A DNA stretch of 64,000 nucleotides, taken from NCBI GenBank assembly GCA_004556055.1, contig SFIW01000016.1:1-64000 (forward strand), given 5' to 3'. The position numbers were made by a program, and so were the translations under genes. The notes under the pieces were generated by a model, which ran no database searches, was not told the origin of the DNA, and worked only from the letters and a program-made list of their open reading frames with translations. Of the stretch, positions 9,908 through 19,046 are shown one piece after another (within the stretch, counting starts at the first letter, position 1; the number at the start of each line of letters is the position of its first letter). This DNA comes from Planctomycetaceae bacterium. GTDB taxonomy: Bacteria > Planctomycetota > Planctomycetia > Pirellulales > Thermoguttaceae.

Positions 9908-12900
9908 TTAGGATTCCGCCTTTCTGCGGCGCCAAACCTGGCGTTCTTCGCGCCTCGCCTGCTTCTGCGGCGCGGGAAGAAGTCGGAACGAGCCCTTGCC
10001 AAACGTCTCTTCGATACGCAAGCGCAACTCGTTCGCTATCGTTAGTTTAAACTCTGGACAACGGAAATGCGCGCGCGTTCCCGTGCGCAATTCTAGCCAA
10101 ATCTCAAGATCGCCGCCGCGCGCGGTCCCGTCGCGACCGTTGCGATATGTGCGGAGGACGTCGTAGAGCGTCTTGACCCCCTTCGCTTCAAGGACTTCTT
10201 CTTTCACGTAGATCGCGACTCCGCGGGAGAGTTCCGCCGTCGCGTTCTCGTAGGGGATGATCTCGTCGACGAAGAAGGTCGTTTCGATTTCGTGCTCGCC
10301 TTCTTCGTTTTCTACGGAGGATTCTTTCTTATCGACGCGTCCGCGCAGGAAGACGACCGCGTCGGGACGGATGAACTGACCGTACTTCGCGTACGCGTCC
10401 GCCCACACGGCGCAACGAATCGTCGATTCGAGATCTTCGAGTTGGAAGAACGCGAACGTGCTCGGGCGGCCTGGGCGAGGGTTGCGCGAGTTCATGACCT
10501 TCACGTCGGAGATCGCGCCCCCGATCGTCGCCGTTGCGCGATTCGCCATCTCCGCGACTTGAACCGTCGACGTCGCGAAAAGTGTGAGCGTCTCGCGGCA
10601 GTTTCCAAGGGGATGCGCCGTCGCGTAATAGCCGAGCGTTTCCTTCTCGTACGCGGCGCGTTCCTTTTCGCTCCATTCCTCAACGTCGGGAAGACCTTGC
10701 GTCGCCGATGTCGGTTCCTGCGCCAACTCTTCCGCTCCGAAGAGACTCAGCTGTCCGCGTTCCCGGTCGAGCGCCGCTTGCTGACCGCTCTTGAGCGCTT
10801 TGTCGATCGAGAGCATAAGCTGCGCGCGTTTCGCCCCGAAGCAGTCGAACGCTCCGCACTTAACGAGCGCTTCGACCGTCGAACGGCTGACAAGCCGCGT
10901 GTTGACGCGATCGTAGAAGTCGAAGAGGTTTTTGAAAGGACCGCCTTCTTCGCGCGCGCGTTCGATCTCCGCCGCCGCGTCGTCTCCGCACGATTTGATC
11001 GCCGTGAGTCCGAAATAAATCTTGCCGTCCTTCACCTTATATTTCGCTCCGCAGGTATTGACGCACGGCGGAACGACAGTGATTCCCATGCGTTTGCAGT
11101 CGTCGATATGTTCGACGGTCTTGTCGCGTTTGGTGAAGTTGCGACCGGAAATGTCGCCGCAGAGGAGCGCCGCCATGAATTCGGCGGGATAATGCGCTTT
11201 GAGATACGCCGTCGTATACGCCACGTTGGCGTACGCCGTTGAGTGCGACTTGTTAAAACCGTACCCCGCGAATTTCTTAATGAGCTCGAAAAGCTCTTGC
11301 GCCTTTTCTTCCGTGAGCCCGTTTTCTTGGGCGCCTTTGATGAAGTCCGCGTTGAATTTGGCTATCTTGTCGTGCTTCTTCTTACTGATCGCTTTAATGC
11401 ACGTATAGGAGCTCGAAAGAGGGATTCTGCCAAGTTTATTCAAGATGCGCATGATCTGCTCTTGGTAGACCATAACGCCGTTTGTTTCTTTGAGGACTTC
11501 TTCCAGGACGGGGTGCAGATACGTCGCTTCCTTTCGTCCGTGTTTGACGTTGACGTATTCGTCGATCATGCCCCCTTCGATCGGACCGGGACGATAGAGG
11601 GCGAGAACGGCGATGATATCGCGGATATTGTCTGGGCGCATGCTCACGAGGAGTTTGCGGATCCCGGCGCTTTCGAGCTGGAAGACGCCCTTCGTTTCGC
11701 CGCGACATAGGAGCGCGTAGGTCGCGGCGTCGTCGCGCGGAAGGTTGTACGGGTCGACGTCGAGCCCGGTCGTTTCTTTGATGAGTCGAACAGAGTCGGC
11801 GAGTATCGTCAAGTTGCGCAGGCCAAGGAAGTCCATTTTGAGAAGCCCGGCCTTCTCGACCTCGGCGCCTTGCCACTGGGTGACGACGTCGGTTTTTCCC
11901 GTGAGCTGTTGGACCGGAACGAACTCGGTGAGATCGCGCTGGGCGATGATAACGCCGCAGGCGTGGGTTCCGGCGTTCCGCGCGAGCCCTTCCGTCTTTC
12001 GCGCGTAGTCGACAAGCTCGTGAACGTCCGGATTTTCTTCGTACATCTTGACGAGCTCCGGACTCTGTTCAAACGCTTTTTTGAGCGTCATTTTCGGGGC
12101 GTTGGGGACGAGTTTGGCGACGTCGCTGACGAGCGAGAGAGGAATACCGAGCGCGCGTCCGCAGTCGCGAATCGCGAGTTTCGCCGCCATCGTGCCGAAA
12201 ACGCCCAACTGCGCGACTTTTTCCGAGCCGTAATGTTCCTTCACGTAGTCGATGATCTCGCCGCGACGGCTCTGCTCGAAGTCGATATCGATATCGGGCG
12301 CCTCAAGACGGTTTTCATCGAGGAAACGTTCGAAAAGGAGGTCGAATTCTAGAGGGCAGACGTGCGAAAGATTCAGGGCGTAACAGACGAGCGCGCCCAC
12401 GCCGCTACCGCGCGCCGTGCGATGGATGCCGCGCGCTTCCGCTTCGCGTACGAAGTCCCAAACGATCAGGAAGTAGTTCGGGAAACCAAGCTTGCTAATG
12501 ACGCCAAGCTCGCGATTCAGACGCGCCATGACCTCGTCGGAGAGCTCCCCGTCGATCAGGCGCTTCGGGTTGTTCGCGTAACGTCTCTTGAGCCCTTCGA
12601 TGCAGAGTTTGCGAAGGTATTCGTCGGAAGAGAGACCGTCGGGGGGCGTGAAGATCGGGAAAAAACGTTTCCCAAGTTCAAGATTGAGTTCGCAACGATT
12701 CGCGATATCAAGGGTGCGCCACACCGCGTCGGGGTCTTGGGGAATCGCGTCGAGCATCTCTTGGCCGCTCTTGAGATAGAATTCCGACGAATCCATGCGC
12801 ATCCGATTCGCGTCCGTGCGCATCTTACCGGTGTTGATGCACAGCGCAAGGTCTTGCGCGTCCGAATCTTCGTGAAGCACGTAGTGAACGTCGTTCGTCG

Positions 12901-13687
12901 CGACCGTTGGAATACCGAGCTCTTTCGCGAGTTGAAGTTCTTTCTCCAGCGGAATTTGCTGATCGTAGAGCCCGTGATTCTGCAATTCCATATAATAACG
13001 GTCGCCGAAAAGCTCCTTGTACCATAGGGCGACGCGTTTCGCTTTTTCGTACGATTCGGCGGAACCGCGACCCTCTTTGAGGGTTCGCGCGACTTCGCCG
13101 GAAAGACATCCGCTCAAGCAAACGAGCCCATCGTTGTATTTGCGCAAGAGTTCGCGGTCGATGCGCGGTTTGTAGTAGAAACCTTCCAGAAACGCGATCG
13201 ACGAAAGCTTGAGAAGATTTTTATAGCCCTGCTCGTTCATCGCCAGCAGGGTAAGGTGATACATCGTCTTATCGCCCTTTTCAAAGCGCGAACCGGGCGC
13301 GACGTACGCTTCGTAGCCGATTATCGGCTTGATTCCAGCGTCGAGCGCCTTCTGATAGAATTCGAGACTCCCGTACATATTCCCATGGTCGGTGAGGGCG
13401 AGCGCGGGCATTTCAAGCTCTTTTGCGCGCGCGATGAGGGCGTCGAGTTTGCCGATACCGTCGAGGAGGGAGTAGTGGGAGTGGGTGTGAAGGTGGACGA
13501 AGGGAATCGCTCCCGAAGGAGTCGGTTGATGAAGATTCGCAGTCGCGACGTCCCCTTGAACGGACTCGACGTTTGCGTCGCCGTCGCCGGAAGAGCCTTC
13601 GGAAGATTCTTCTGCGAGATCGTCGTCTTCCTCTTCTTCAAGTTCTTCGATAAAACCGTCTAGCCCTTGGAGTTTGTCTTCGCTCAT
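9908..13687 (-). CDS. dnaE: DNA polymerase III alpha subunit (DnaE type)
   Basis: This 1259-residue protein is the replicative polymerase catalytic subunit. Order of parts: an unusual acidic N-terminal extension (about residues 1-60, with a run of Glu/Asp at 14-29), a PHP domain opening FVHLHTHSHYSLLDG (H65, H67 and H69 region), the polymerase palm with APDIDIDFEQ near 462-466 (two catalytic Asp), fingers with VFQLESAGIRKLLVSMRP, the helix-hairpin-helix part GYGFNKSHSTAYANVAY, and a C-terminal OB fold. The C-terminus is basic (KQARREERQVWRRRK). The start at 13687 is the only one giving an intact PHP domain plus extension. A start nearer residue 60 is possible in principle, but no Met lies there. 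Confidence 0.97.
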   Translation of the reverse strand: MSEDKLQGLDGFIEELEEEEDDDLAEESSEGSSGDGDANVESVQGDVATANLHQPTPSGAIPFVHLHTHSHYSLLDGIGKLDALIARAKELEMPALALTDHGNMYGSLEFYQKALDAGIKPIIGYEAYVAPGSRFEKGDKTMYHLTLLAMNEQGYKNLLKLSSIAFLEGFYYKPRIDRELLRKYNDGLVCLSGCLSGEVARTLKEGRGSAESYEKAKRVALWYKELFGDRYYMELQNHGLYDQQIPLEKELQLAKELGIPTVATNDVHYVLHEDSDAQDLALCINTGKMRTDANRMRMDSSEFYLKSGQEMLDAIPQDPDAVWRTLDIANRCELNLELGKRFFPIFTPPDGLSSDEYLRKLCIEGLKRRYANNPKRLIDGELSDEVMARLNRELGVISKLGFPNYFLIVWDFVREAEARGIHRTARGSGVGALVCYALNLSHVCPLEFDLLFERFLDENRLEAPDIDIDFEQSRRGEIIDYVKEHYGSEKVAQLGVFGTMAAKLAIRDCGRALGIPLSLVSDVAKLVPNAPKMTLKKAFEQSPELVKMYEENPDVHELVDYARKTEGLARNAGTHACGVIIAQRDLTEFVPVQQLTGKTDVVTQWQGAEVEKAGLLKMDFLGLRNLTILADSVRLIKETTGLDVDPYNLPRDDAATYALLCRGETKGVFQLESAGIRKLLVSMRPDNIRDIIAVLALYRPGPIEGGMIDEYVNVKHGRKEATYLHPVLEEVLKETNGVMVYQEQIMRILNKLGRIPLSSSYTCIKAISKKKHDKIAKFNADFIKGAQENGLTEEKAQELFELIKKFAGYGFNKSHSTAYANVAYTTAYLKAHYPAEFMAALLCGDISGRNFTKRDKTVEHIDDCKRMGITVVPPCVNTCGAKYKVKDGKIYFGLTAIKSCGDDAAAEIERAREEGGPFKNLFDFYDRVNTRLVSRSTVEALVKCGAFDCFGAKRAQLMLSIDKALKSGQQAALDRERGQLSLFGAEELAQEPTSATQGLPDVEEWSEKERAAYEKETLGYYATAHPLGNCRETLTLFATSTVQVAEMANRATATIGGAISDVKVMNSRNPRPGRPSTFAFFQLEDLESTIRCAVWADAYAKYGQFIRPDAVVFLRGRVDKKESSVENEEGEHEIETTFFVDEIIPYENATAELSRGVAIYVKEEVLEAKGVKTLYDVLRTYRNGRDGTARGGDLEIWLELRTGTRAHFRCPEFKLTIANELRLRIEETFGKGSFRLLPAPQKQARREERQVWRRRKAES

Positions 13688-13744
13688 ATTCCCACCGCTT
13701 TATATGATTTGTGTTAGGCGATTGCAACAATTGCCGCGTTTTCA

Positions 13745-13771
13745 ATTATAACTTAGGGGGGCGCTTTTCAA
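13745..13771 (-). promoter_or_regulatory. Possible dnaE promoter
   Basis: On the minus strand, TTGAAA (13771-13766) and TATAAT (13750-13745) are 15 bases apart, about 60 bases before the dnaE ATG. The spacing is slightly short. Confidence 0.4.
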
Positions 13772-14138
13772 GGGAGCGGAATTGAATCGAGAGGAAAGGA
13801 TTGTTTGACTAATCGTTTTAAATGCAAGGACTGGTATAATTGTCTTTTCTTACGCATCGGAGAGGATTTTTTTCAAATTCAATGAAAAGAGTGGAAATTT
13901 TTCTTGCGATTCAATTGGAGAAGATTAGAATTTTTAGAAGGAACGTTAGACAAACGCCCTAAATTGAGGCTTGAAAAAGCGAGAGACGGGCGATTTGGCA
14001 GGGTGCGTCGAATAGGCGCGTTTTAAACGTTGAAACGTTTAAAGAGGGTGTGTTTCCCGAAAATATCGATTAAAAGGGTCGTTACGACGTCGGCGCGACC
14101 TTTTAAGGTTTGTTTATTTGCTTGGTCGATATTGGCGG
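13772..14138. other. AT-rich non-coding stretch with palindromes
   Basis: No ORF here has a plausible start or protein-like composition. Contents: an extended -10-like TGGTATAAT at 13832-13840 (plus strand); a perfect inverted repeat TTTAAACGTT-GA-AACGTTTAAA at 14022-14043; and a long near-perfect hairpin AAAAGGGTCG...CGCGACCTTTT at about 14072-14105. Confidence 0.5.
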
Positions 14139-14167
14139 TTGAAAGAACGTTTCTTTCCTGATATAAA
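14139..14167 (+). promoter_or_regulatory. Sigma70-type promoter of the large vWA-like gene
   Basis: TTGAAA at 14139-14144, a 17-base spacer and TATAAA at 14162-14167 form a good vegetative promoter. It gives a leader of roughly 140 bases before the ATG at 14318. Confidence 0.65.
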
Positions 14168-14317
14168 AGAACACTAAATATGGCTGGACGCGGCGACGCG
14201 TTTGGCGGAAGCGACGACGATAGAACGATCGCGCGGCGAGCGCGAGTCCTGACCCGCGCGGTTGCGTCGCGTTCCAACTCATCGGTTTATAGATTTTCGG
14301 AGAAGAGGATCATAAGA

Positions 14318-17300
14318 ATGAAAAAGCGCCTTTTCAAACTATTGCCCGCCGCGGCGATCGCGCTAACGGCTATCGTTAGCCAGTCGGCGGTCCAAGGGGC
14401 GGAGTCTGACGTCCCTGTGGAGTCCTATCAGTTGAGCGACGGTTCGAATTGTTTTCTGGTTCCGCTCCAGGCCGACTCGATTGAATCGGAATCAGAGTAT
14501 GTCGACGTCGTCGCGCTGGTCGACTTCTCCGCGGCGCAGCTCAGTTCGAGCGTGCGTCAAGCGTCGCAGGACGCGCTCTATTCTCTCGTCGAGAATCTTC
14601 CGAAGAACGCGCGCGTTCAGATCTACGCCGTCTCTAACGAAACCGAACCCGTCACCGACGGCTTCCTTTCCGTCGATTCCGCCGACCTTCAGAAGGCGAT
14701 CGCCAGTTTGAAGACGCGCGACGCGCTCGGCGCCGCCGATCTTCAGAAATCCTTCACCGTCGCCGCCGACTCCTTCGATTACAACGAGAGCGCCGACCGC
14801 TCTATCGTTTTTGTCGGTCGCGGCGTTAGCACGGGCGCTCCATTCAACGCGGAAGATTTTAACGAAACCGCGTCGATGTTGGTCGAATCGCGCGTTCCGG
14901 TAAGCTGCTACGGGGTCGGCGCGGTCGTGAACACCGACGTTCTCGGCGCGTTGGCGAACCGCACGGGCGGTTATCTCGTCGAACGCGACGCGGACGCTAA
15001 GACTGCGGGCGAAACTCTCGCCGCCGCCGTCTCCGCGCCTGTCTTCTACCCTGAAGAAGCGGAAGTGAAACTCGGCGACGCCACCGTTTATCCGAATCCT
15101 CTTCCTCCGATCCGTAGCGATCGCGAAACCTATTTGATCGGTTCCGCCGACTCCGCGTTGGAAGCCGGTACGATCTCGATTCCGGTCGTCCTCTCCGACG
15201 GTCGCGAAGCCGACGTCGAATGGACGCTCGCTCCGCAGGCTCCGAGCAAGTCGAATCAATACCTTTACCAGCTCGTTCAGAGCGCTTCTAAGGACGGCGG
15301 CGCGACTCTCCCGATCGCCGGACGCGACGTCTTGACCGATTATCAAGTCGCGATCAGCGATTCGATCGATCAAACCCTTGATCTTGCCGAACAAGCGGCG
15401 AATCGCGGCGAATCCGCCGTCGCCGCGCGTCTCTCCGGCCTCGTTCAGGAAGAATTCAACGACGAATTCGTTCTTGACGAGGAACCCGTCGTCATTGCGG
15501 CTTCCGCTGACGAGGAACCCGTCGCCGACGCTTCCGCCGCCGCTCCCGCGCCTGCGAAGGCCGCCGATCCCGCGACCGACGCCCTCTTCGAAGAGGCGAA
15601 AGCGAAGGTTCGCGCCGGGGAAAAGGCCGAGCTCCTCGAAGCTTCCGAAGCGAACGTCGCCGTCTTGACGCAGCAGCTTAAAACGCACGTCAACGTCGTG
15701 ACCTCCGAAGCGCGCAAGCTCGCTAAAACCGATCCCGACGGCGCTCTCCAAGACGTCAAATTGACGATCAATAGCGTCAAGAACGACACGATCCTTTCTC
15801 CCGCCGATCGTCAGGTTCTCTTGAGCGACCTCGCCGCCACCGGCGAATTCATCAAGGCCGCCGCGGAACAGAAGGCTGTTCGCGATTACGCCGCGCAGCA
15901 GAATATCGCGGTCGTCGAAAGCCAAAACAAAGCGCGCGCCGCCGCTCTCTCGAATCAGACGAAAGTCGTTGAAATCATGAAGCGCTTCGAGGCGCTCGTC
16001 AAAGAGAGCAAATTCGTCCTCGCCGCGGAAGCCGCTAAGGCCGCCGCCGAGGTCTCCCCGAACAACGCGCTCCCGACTCAGGCTCGCAACGTCGCTTTCT
16101 TAGCCGACGCCTATTCCGAAAATCAGTATCTCCGCATTTGGCGTCAGAAGAAACTTCTTGACACCCTTATGTCCGTCGAACGCGCTCACGTTCCGGTCAG
16201 CGACGAACCGCCTATAACCTATCCTGATCCCGAAGTTTGGAACAACCTTACCAAAGTTCGTCGAGAGAAATACGGTCAGGCGAACCTCACGGGTTCTGCG
16301 GAAGAACAACGCATTGCGAAAGCGCTCAATATCAAAGTCGACGTCAACGGCGGTCCCGACGCGGATCTGACCCTCGAAGACTGGATTGACGATATCAAGC
16401 GTCAGCTTCGCGAAGAAGGTCAAGACATTAACATCGTCTTTGACTCTCTCAACATGGAAGACGCCGCGGGCCCTGCGTCCTCCCTTAATATCAACGAACA
16501 GTTGACGAATATCACGCTCCGCAAAGCGTTGAAGATCGTTCTGCGTCCGCACGAACTCGATTTCTGCATCCTCGACGACGCGCTCTATATCACGACGCAG
16601 GATGAAATCAAGAATAATCCGGACATCTCGACCTCGTTGCAACTCTACGGCGTCGCCGACCTTATCATGCAGCCTAACCAGATGGGCGCCTACGGCGGAA
16701 CTCAGATGGGTGGCGGCAACAATAGCCGCGGCGGCATGGGCGGCGGTATGGGCGGCTTCGGCGGCGGCATGGGCGGTTTCGGCGGCGGTATGGGCGGCGG
16801 CATGTTCTCCGTCCCGCAGGCTCCTAAACCGGCGGCCCCCGCGATCGGCGCTAACGCCAATAATGCGAACGACGCGATCCTCCAGAATTTCCTTGACGTG
16901 CCTGCGGACGCCGGCGAAGGTCTCTTCTCCGTTCCCGTTGAGCCCGTCTCTAAGAACGCTTCTAAGGCGACCGGATCTCTCGCTCAGGCTCCCGTTGATC
17001 TTAACGCGAAATGGGACGCTTGGTTCGCCGCGAACGCTCCGAAAGCCGACGCGGATCAGAACGCTCGCGATCAGTTCGCCGGCTCTCTCGTCGTCCAGAC
17101 GCAGAAGCTCATGAACTCCGATCCCGCGTCCGCCGCCGCGTTCCTGCGCTCCGCGATGCGTAACGATTGCGCCTCCGAATGGATGTACGAAGCTCTCGCC
17201 GCCGCGCTCATCAAATCGAACGCGCCTCAGAAAGAAGTCGAAAAAGCAATCCTCTCCGTCGCCGATTTCAACAACGATCCGCTCGTGATTATGGGACTCG

Positions 17301-18556
17301 CCGCCTACCTCGAAAAGGTTGGCTCCCCCGAGCGCGCTCTCAAGATTTATCGCGATATTTCACGCGTCGCTCCGACTCGTCCCGAACCTTACGTCCGCGG
17401 TCTCGCGCTTGCTCGCGAACTCAACGACGAAGAAGCTCTCAAGTGGGTCGCTCTTGGCGCCGCGTCGATCGTCTGGGACGGCAAACTCGTCGAAGACGTT
17501 CAGAAACCTTGCGAAGAAATCGCGCTTGATCTCATCGACGCGATGAAGGCCGAAGGCCGCGACGCCGAAGCCGCCGAGTTCGAAAAACAACTCGCCGAAG
17601 CGTCCGTGCGCGACGTCTTCGTCGAAATCTCCTGGTCCGGCGACGCCGAACTCGATCTCTCCGTTCAGGAACCCACCAACGCCGTTTGCTGGTTCGCTCA
17701 GAAACGCACCGCCGCAGGGGGCGTCCTCTCCGACGAACCGATCAATCTGCGCAAATCCTTCGACGAAAATCGCAAGGGCGTCCGCACTCGCGCTTACGTC
17801 TGCCCGATGGGCTTCAGCGGCGAATACAACTTCCTCGTCTCCAAGTCTTGGGGCGAAGTCGCTCAGAACAAAGTCACCGTCAAGATCATGACGAACGTTG
17901 GAACCGAGAAAGAACACTCCGACGTCCAAGTCTTCACGATGGACAACGACGAAGCTCTCTTCACCGTTGATCTCGTCGAAGGTCGACGCAGCGAAGAGCT
18001 CAAAGAAGAACTCCTCACCGCTTCCGCGATGATGAACCAGCTCCAGGTGCGCAACTCCAACGAACTCATGAGACTCGCCAACGCTTACAAGAGCAATAAG
18101 GCGCGCAACGAAGCTCGCGAATCGAACGCGTTGCAGTCGAAAGCGAACGAATACGTCTCTTCCTACAAGCAGGAAGAAGCGAACACGGAAGTCAAGGGAG
18201 ACGGCGCTCCTCAAATCGCGTACGTCACTCCTGATCCCGGTTATTATCCCGTGATCGATTACCTCGATCTTGGCGCCGGTTTCACGACCACCGCAGGTAT
18301 TTCCGGCGATCGCCGTTACGTCCTCGTCGCTCCGATGCCGAACTTCTCGCAACTCATCAAGATGTTCACCTATAACTCCGGCGACGGTAGTTCCGGCAGT
18401 AGCGGAGGCAATGGCGGTAATAATAACAACAATAACAACAACAATAATAACAATAGCAATAACAACAATAGTAATAACCGCAACAATAACAACAATAGTA
18501 ATAACAACAATAATAGCAACCGAAACAACAACAACGGCGGCAATAACAACTGGTAA
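14318..18556 (+). CDS. Large secreted multidomain protein: vWA-like, secretin-N-like, Gly-Met and poly-Asn parts
   Basis: This is a 1412-residue exported protein of unknown function. A signal peptide MKKRLFKLLPAAAIALTAIV with cleavage near VQGAE fixes the start at 14318; the upstream in-frame start at 14180 would hide it. Order: a von Willebrand A-like domain (about 55-250, YVDVVALVDFSAAQLSSS, lacking a full DxSxS MIDAS); an Ala/Glu-rich helical part; a secretin/TonB short-N-like region (about 664-767, with LTLEDWIDDIKRQL and RKALKIVLRPHELDFCILDD); a Gly-Met-Phe repeat (about 797-829); TPR-like helices; a beta domain (about 1096-1218, FVEISWSGDAELDLSVQEP, DUF2135-like); and an Asn/Ser/Gly tail (about 1364-1412). 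It is monocistronic, with its own promoter and terminator. Composition suggests an envelope or surface scaffold; this is inference. Confidence 0.8.
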   Translation: MKKRLFKLLPAAAIALTAIVSQSAVQGAESDVPVESYQLSDGSNCFLVPLQADSIESESEYVDVVALVDFSAAQLSSSVRQASQDALYSLVENLPKNARVQIYAVSNETEPVTDGFLSVDSADLQKAIASLKTRDALGAADLQKSFTVAADSFDYNESADRSIVFVGRGVSTGAPFNAEDFNETASMLVESRVPVSCYGVGAVVNTDVLGALANRTGGYLVERDADAKTAGETLAAAVSAPVFYPEEAEVKLGDATVYPNPLPPIRSDRETYLIGSADSALEAGTISIPVVLSDGREADVEWTLAPQAPSKSNQYLYQLVQSASKDGGATLPIAGRDVLTDYQVAISDSIDQTLDLAEQAANRGESAVAARLSGLVQEEFNDEFVLDEEPVVIAASADEEPVADASAAAPAPAKAADPATDALFEEAKAKVRAGEKAELLEASEANVAVLTQQLKTHVNVVTSEARKLAKTDPDGALQDVKLTINSVKNDTILSPADRQVLLSDLAATGEFIKAAAEQKAVRDYAAQQNIAVVESQNKARAAALSNQTKVVEIMKRFEALVKESKFVLAAEAAKAAAEVSPNNALPTQARNVAFLADAYSENQYLRIWRQKKLLDTLMSVERAHVPVSDEPPITYPDPEVWNNLTKVRREKYGQANLTGSAEEQRIAKALNIKVDVNGGPDADLTLEDWIDDIKRQLREEGQDINIVFDSLNMEDAAGPASSLNINEQLTNITLRKALKIVLRPHELDFCILDDALYITTQDEIKNNPDISTSLQLYGVADLIMQPNQMGAYGGTQMGGGNNSRGGMGGGMGGFGGGMGGFGGGMGGGMFSVPQAPKPAAPAIGANANNANDAILQNFLDVPADAGEGLFSVPVEPVSKNASKATGSLAQAPVDLNAKWDAWFAANAPKADADQNARDQFAGSLVVQTQKLMNSDPASAAAFLRSAMRNDCASEWMYEALAAALIKSNAPQKEVEKAILSVADFNNDPLVIMGLAAYLEKVGSPERALKIYRDISRVAPTRPEPYVRGLALARELNDEEALKWVALGAASIVWDGKLVEDVQKPCEEIALDLIDAMKAEGRDAEAAEFEKQLAEASVRDVFVEISWSGDAELDLSVQEPTNAVCWFAQKRTAAGGVLSDEPINLRKSFDENRKGVRTRAYVCPMGFSGEYNFLVSKSWGEVAQNKVTVKIMTNVGTEKEHSDVQVFTMDNDEALFTVDLVEGRRSEELKEELLTASAMMNQLQVRNSNELMRLANAYKSNKARNEARESNALQSKANEYVSSYKQEEANTEVKGDGAPQIAYVTPDPGYYPVIDYLDLGAGFTTTAGISGDRRYVLVAPMPNFSQLIKMFTYNSGDGSSGSSGGNGGNNNNNNNNNNNNSNNNNSNNRNNNNNSNNNNNSNRNNNNGGNNNW

Positions 18557-18599
18557 TTGGCGTCTTCGGAGTTGTTGAAGATTCTTGCGGATGAAAGAG

Positions 18600-18634
18600 A
18601 AGCTCCTCTATCGCTCGATAGGGGAGCTTTTTTA
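18600..18634 (+). terminator. Terminator of the large vWA-like gene
   Basis: AAGCTCC-t-CTATCG with the matching CGATAG-g-GGAGCTT arm, followed by TTTTTT, 44 bases after the stop. Confidence 0.92.
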
Positions 18635-18995
18635 CTTTCTCGCGCTTTTCATTGCGTCGATTTCTCCCTTCTGAGATCGAACCTTAGCGCGATCTTCCTT
18701 TGTTTCTATAGCGCGTCGATTTGTGCGCTCGGCTTTATTAAGACGATGCGCAGAAAAAGAGAAGGGGAGGCGTCCTGATTATAATCATCGTCGCGCGCCT
18801 ACGGCGGAGACGCGGCCAGTTTCTTCATTCCATCGAGATCGGATTCCCTGATTTCTGCCTATTTTCGCTCGTTAGGATATCGCCTTGCACGGCGTTAGGA
18901 TACGCGCCGCACGCACGCATGGCAACTAATAAAGACTCGTATGCTTTACGAAGCGATAGCGGGCCTCTTCCTCGGATCCCCTTAAACGCGCGTCC
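18635..18995. other. Non-coding gap between convergent genes
   Basis: No ORF with a ribosome site, no RNA gene and no repeat recognised. It separates the plus-strand vWA-like gene from the minus-strand GntP gene, both ending in terminators. Confidence 0.5.
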
Positions 18996-19024
18996 ATAAA
19001 AAAACCGCCTCGGGCGAGACGGTT
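18996..19024 (-). terminator. Terminator of the GntP-family permease gene
   Basis: On the minus strand, AACCGtCTCG and CGAGgCGGTT pair around a short loop and are followed by TTTTT, 23 bases after the stop. Confidence 0.85.
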
Positions 19025-19046
19025 CTTGCGAATTTCAAAATTCATT

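Noticed and set aside
14492..15925. 477-residue minus-strand open frame within the large exported protein
   Set aside because: Antisense shadow with no start signal or family motif.
18400..18556. Poly-Asn tail considered as a frameshift or sequencing artefact
   Set aside because: Asn codons alternate (aat/aac) with Ser, Arg and Gly; the frame ends in a normal stop followed by a terminator.
18557..18778. 73-residue ORF after the large exported protein
   Set aside because: It runs through the terminator hairpin and has no ribosome site.
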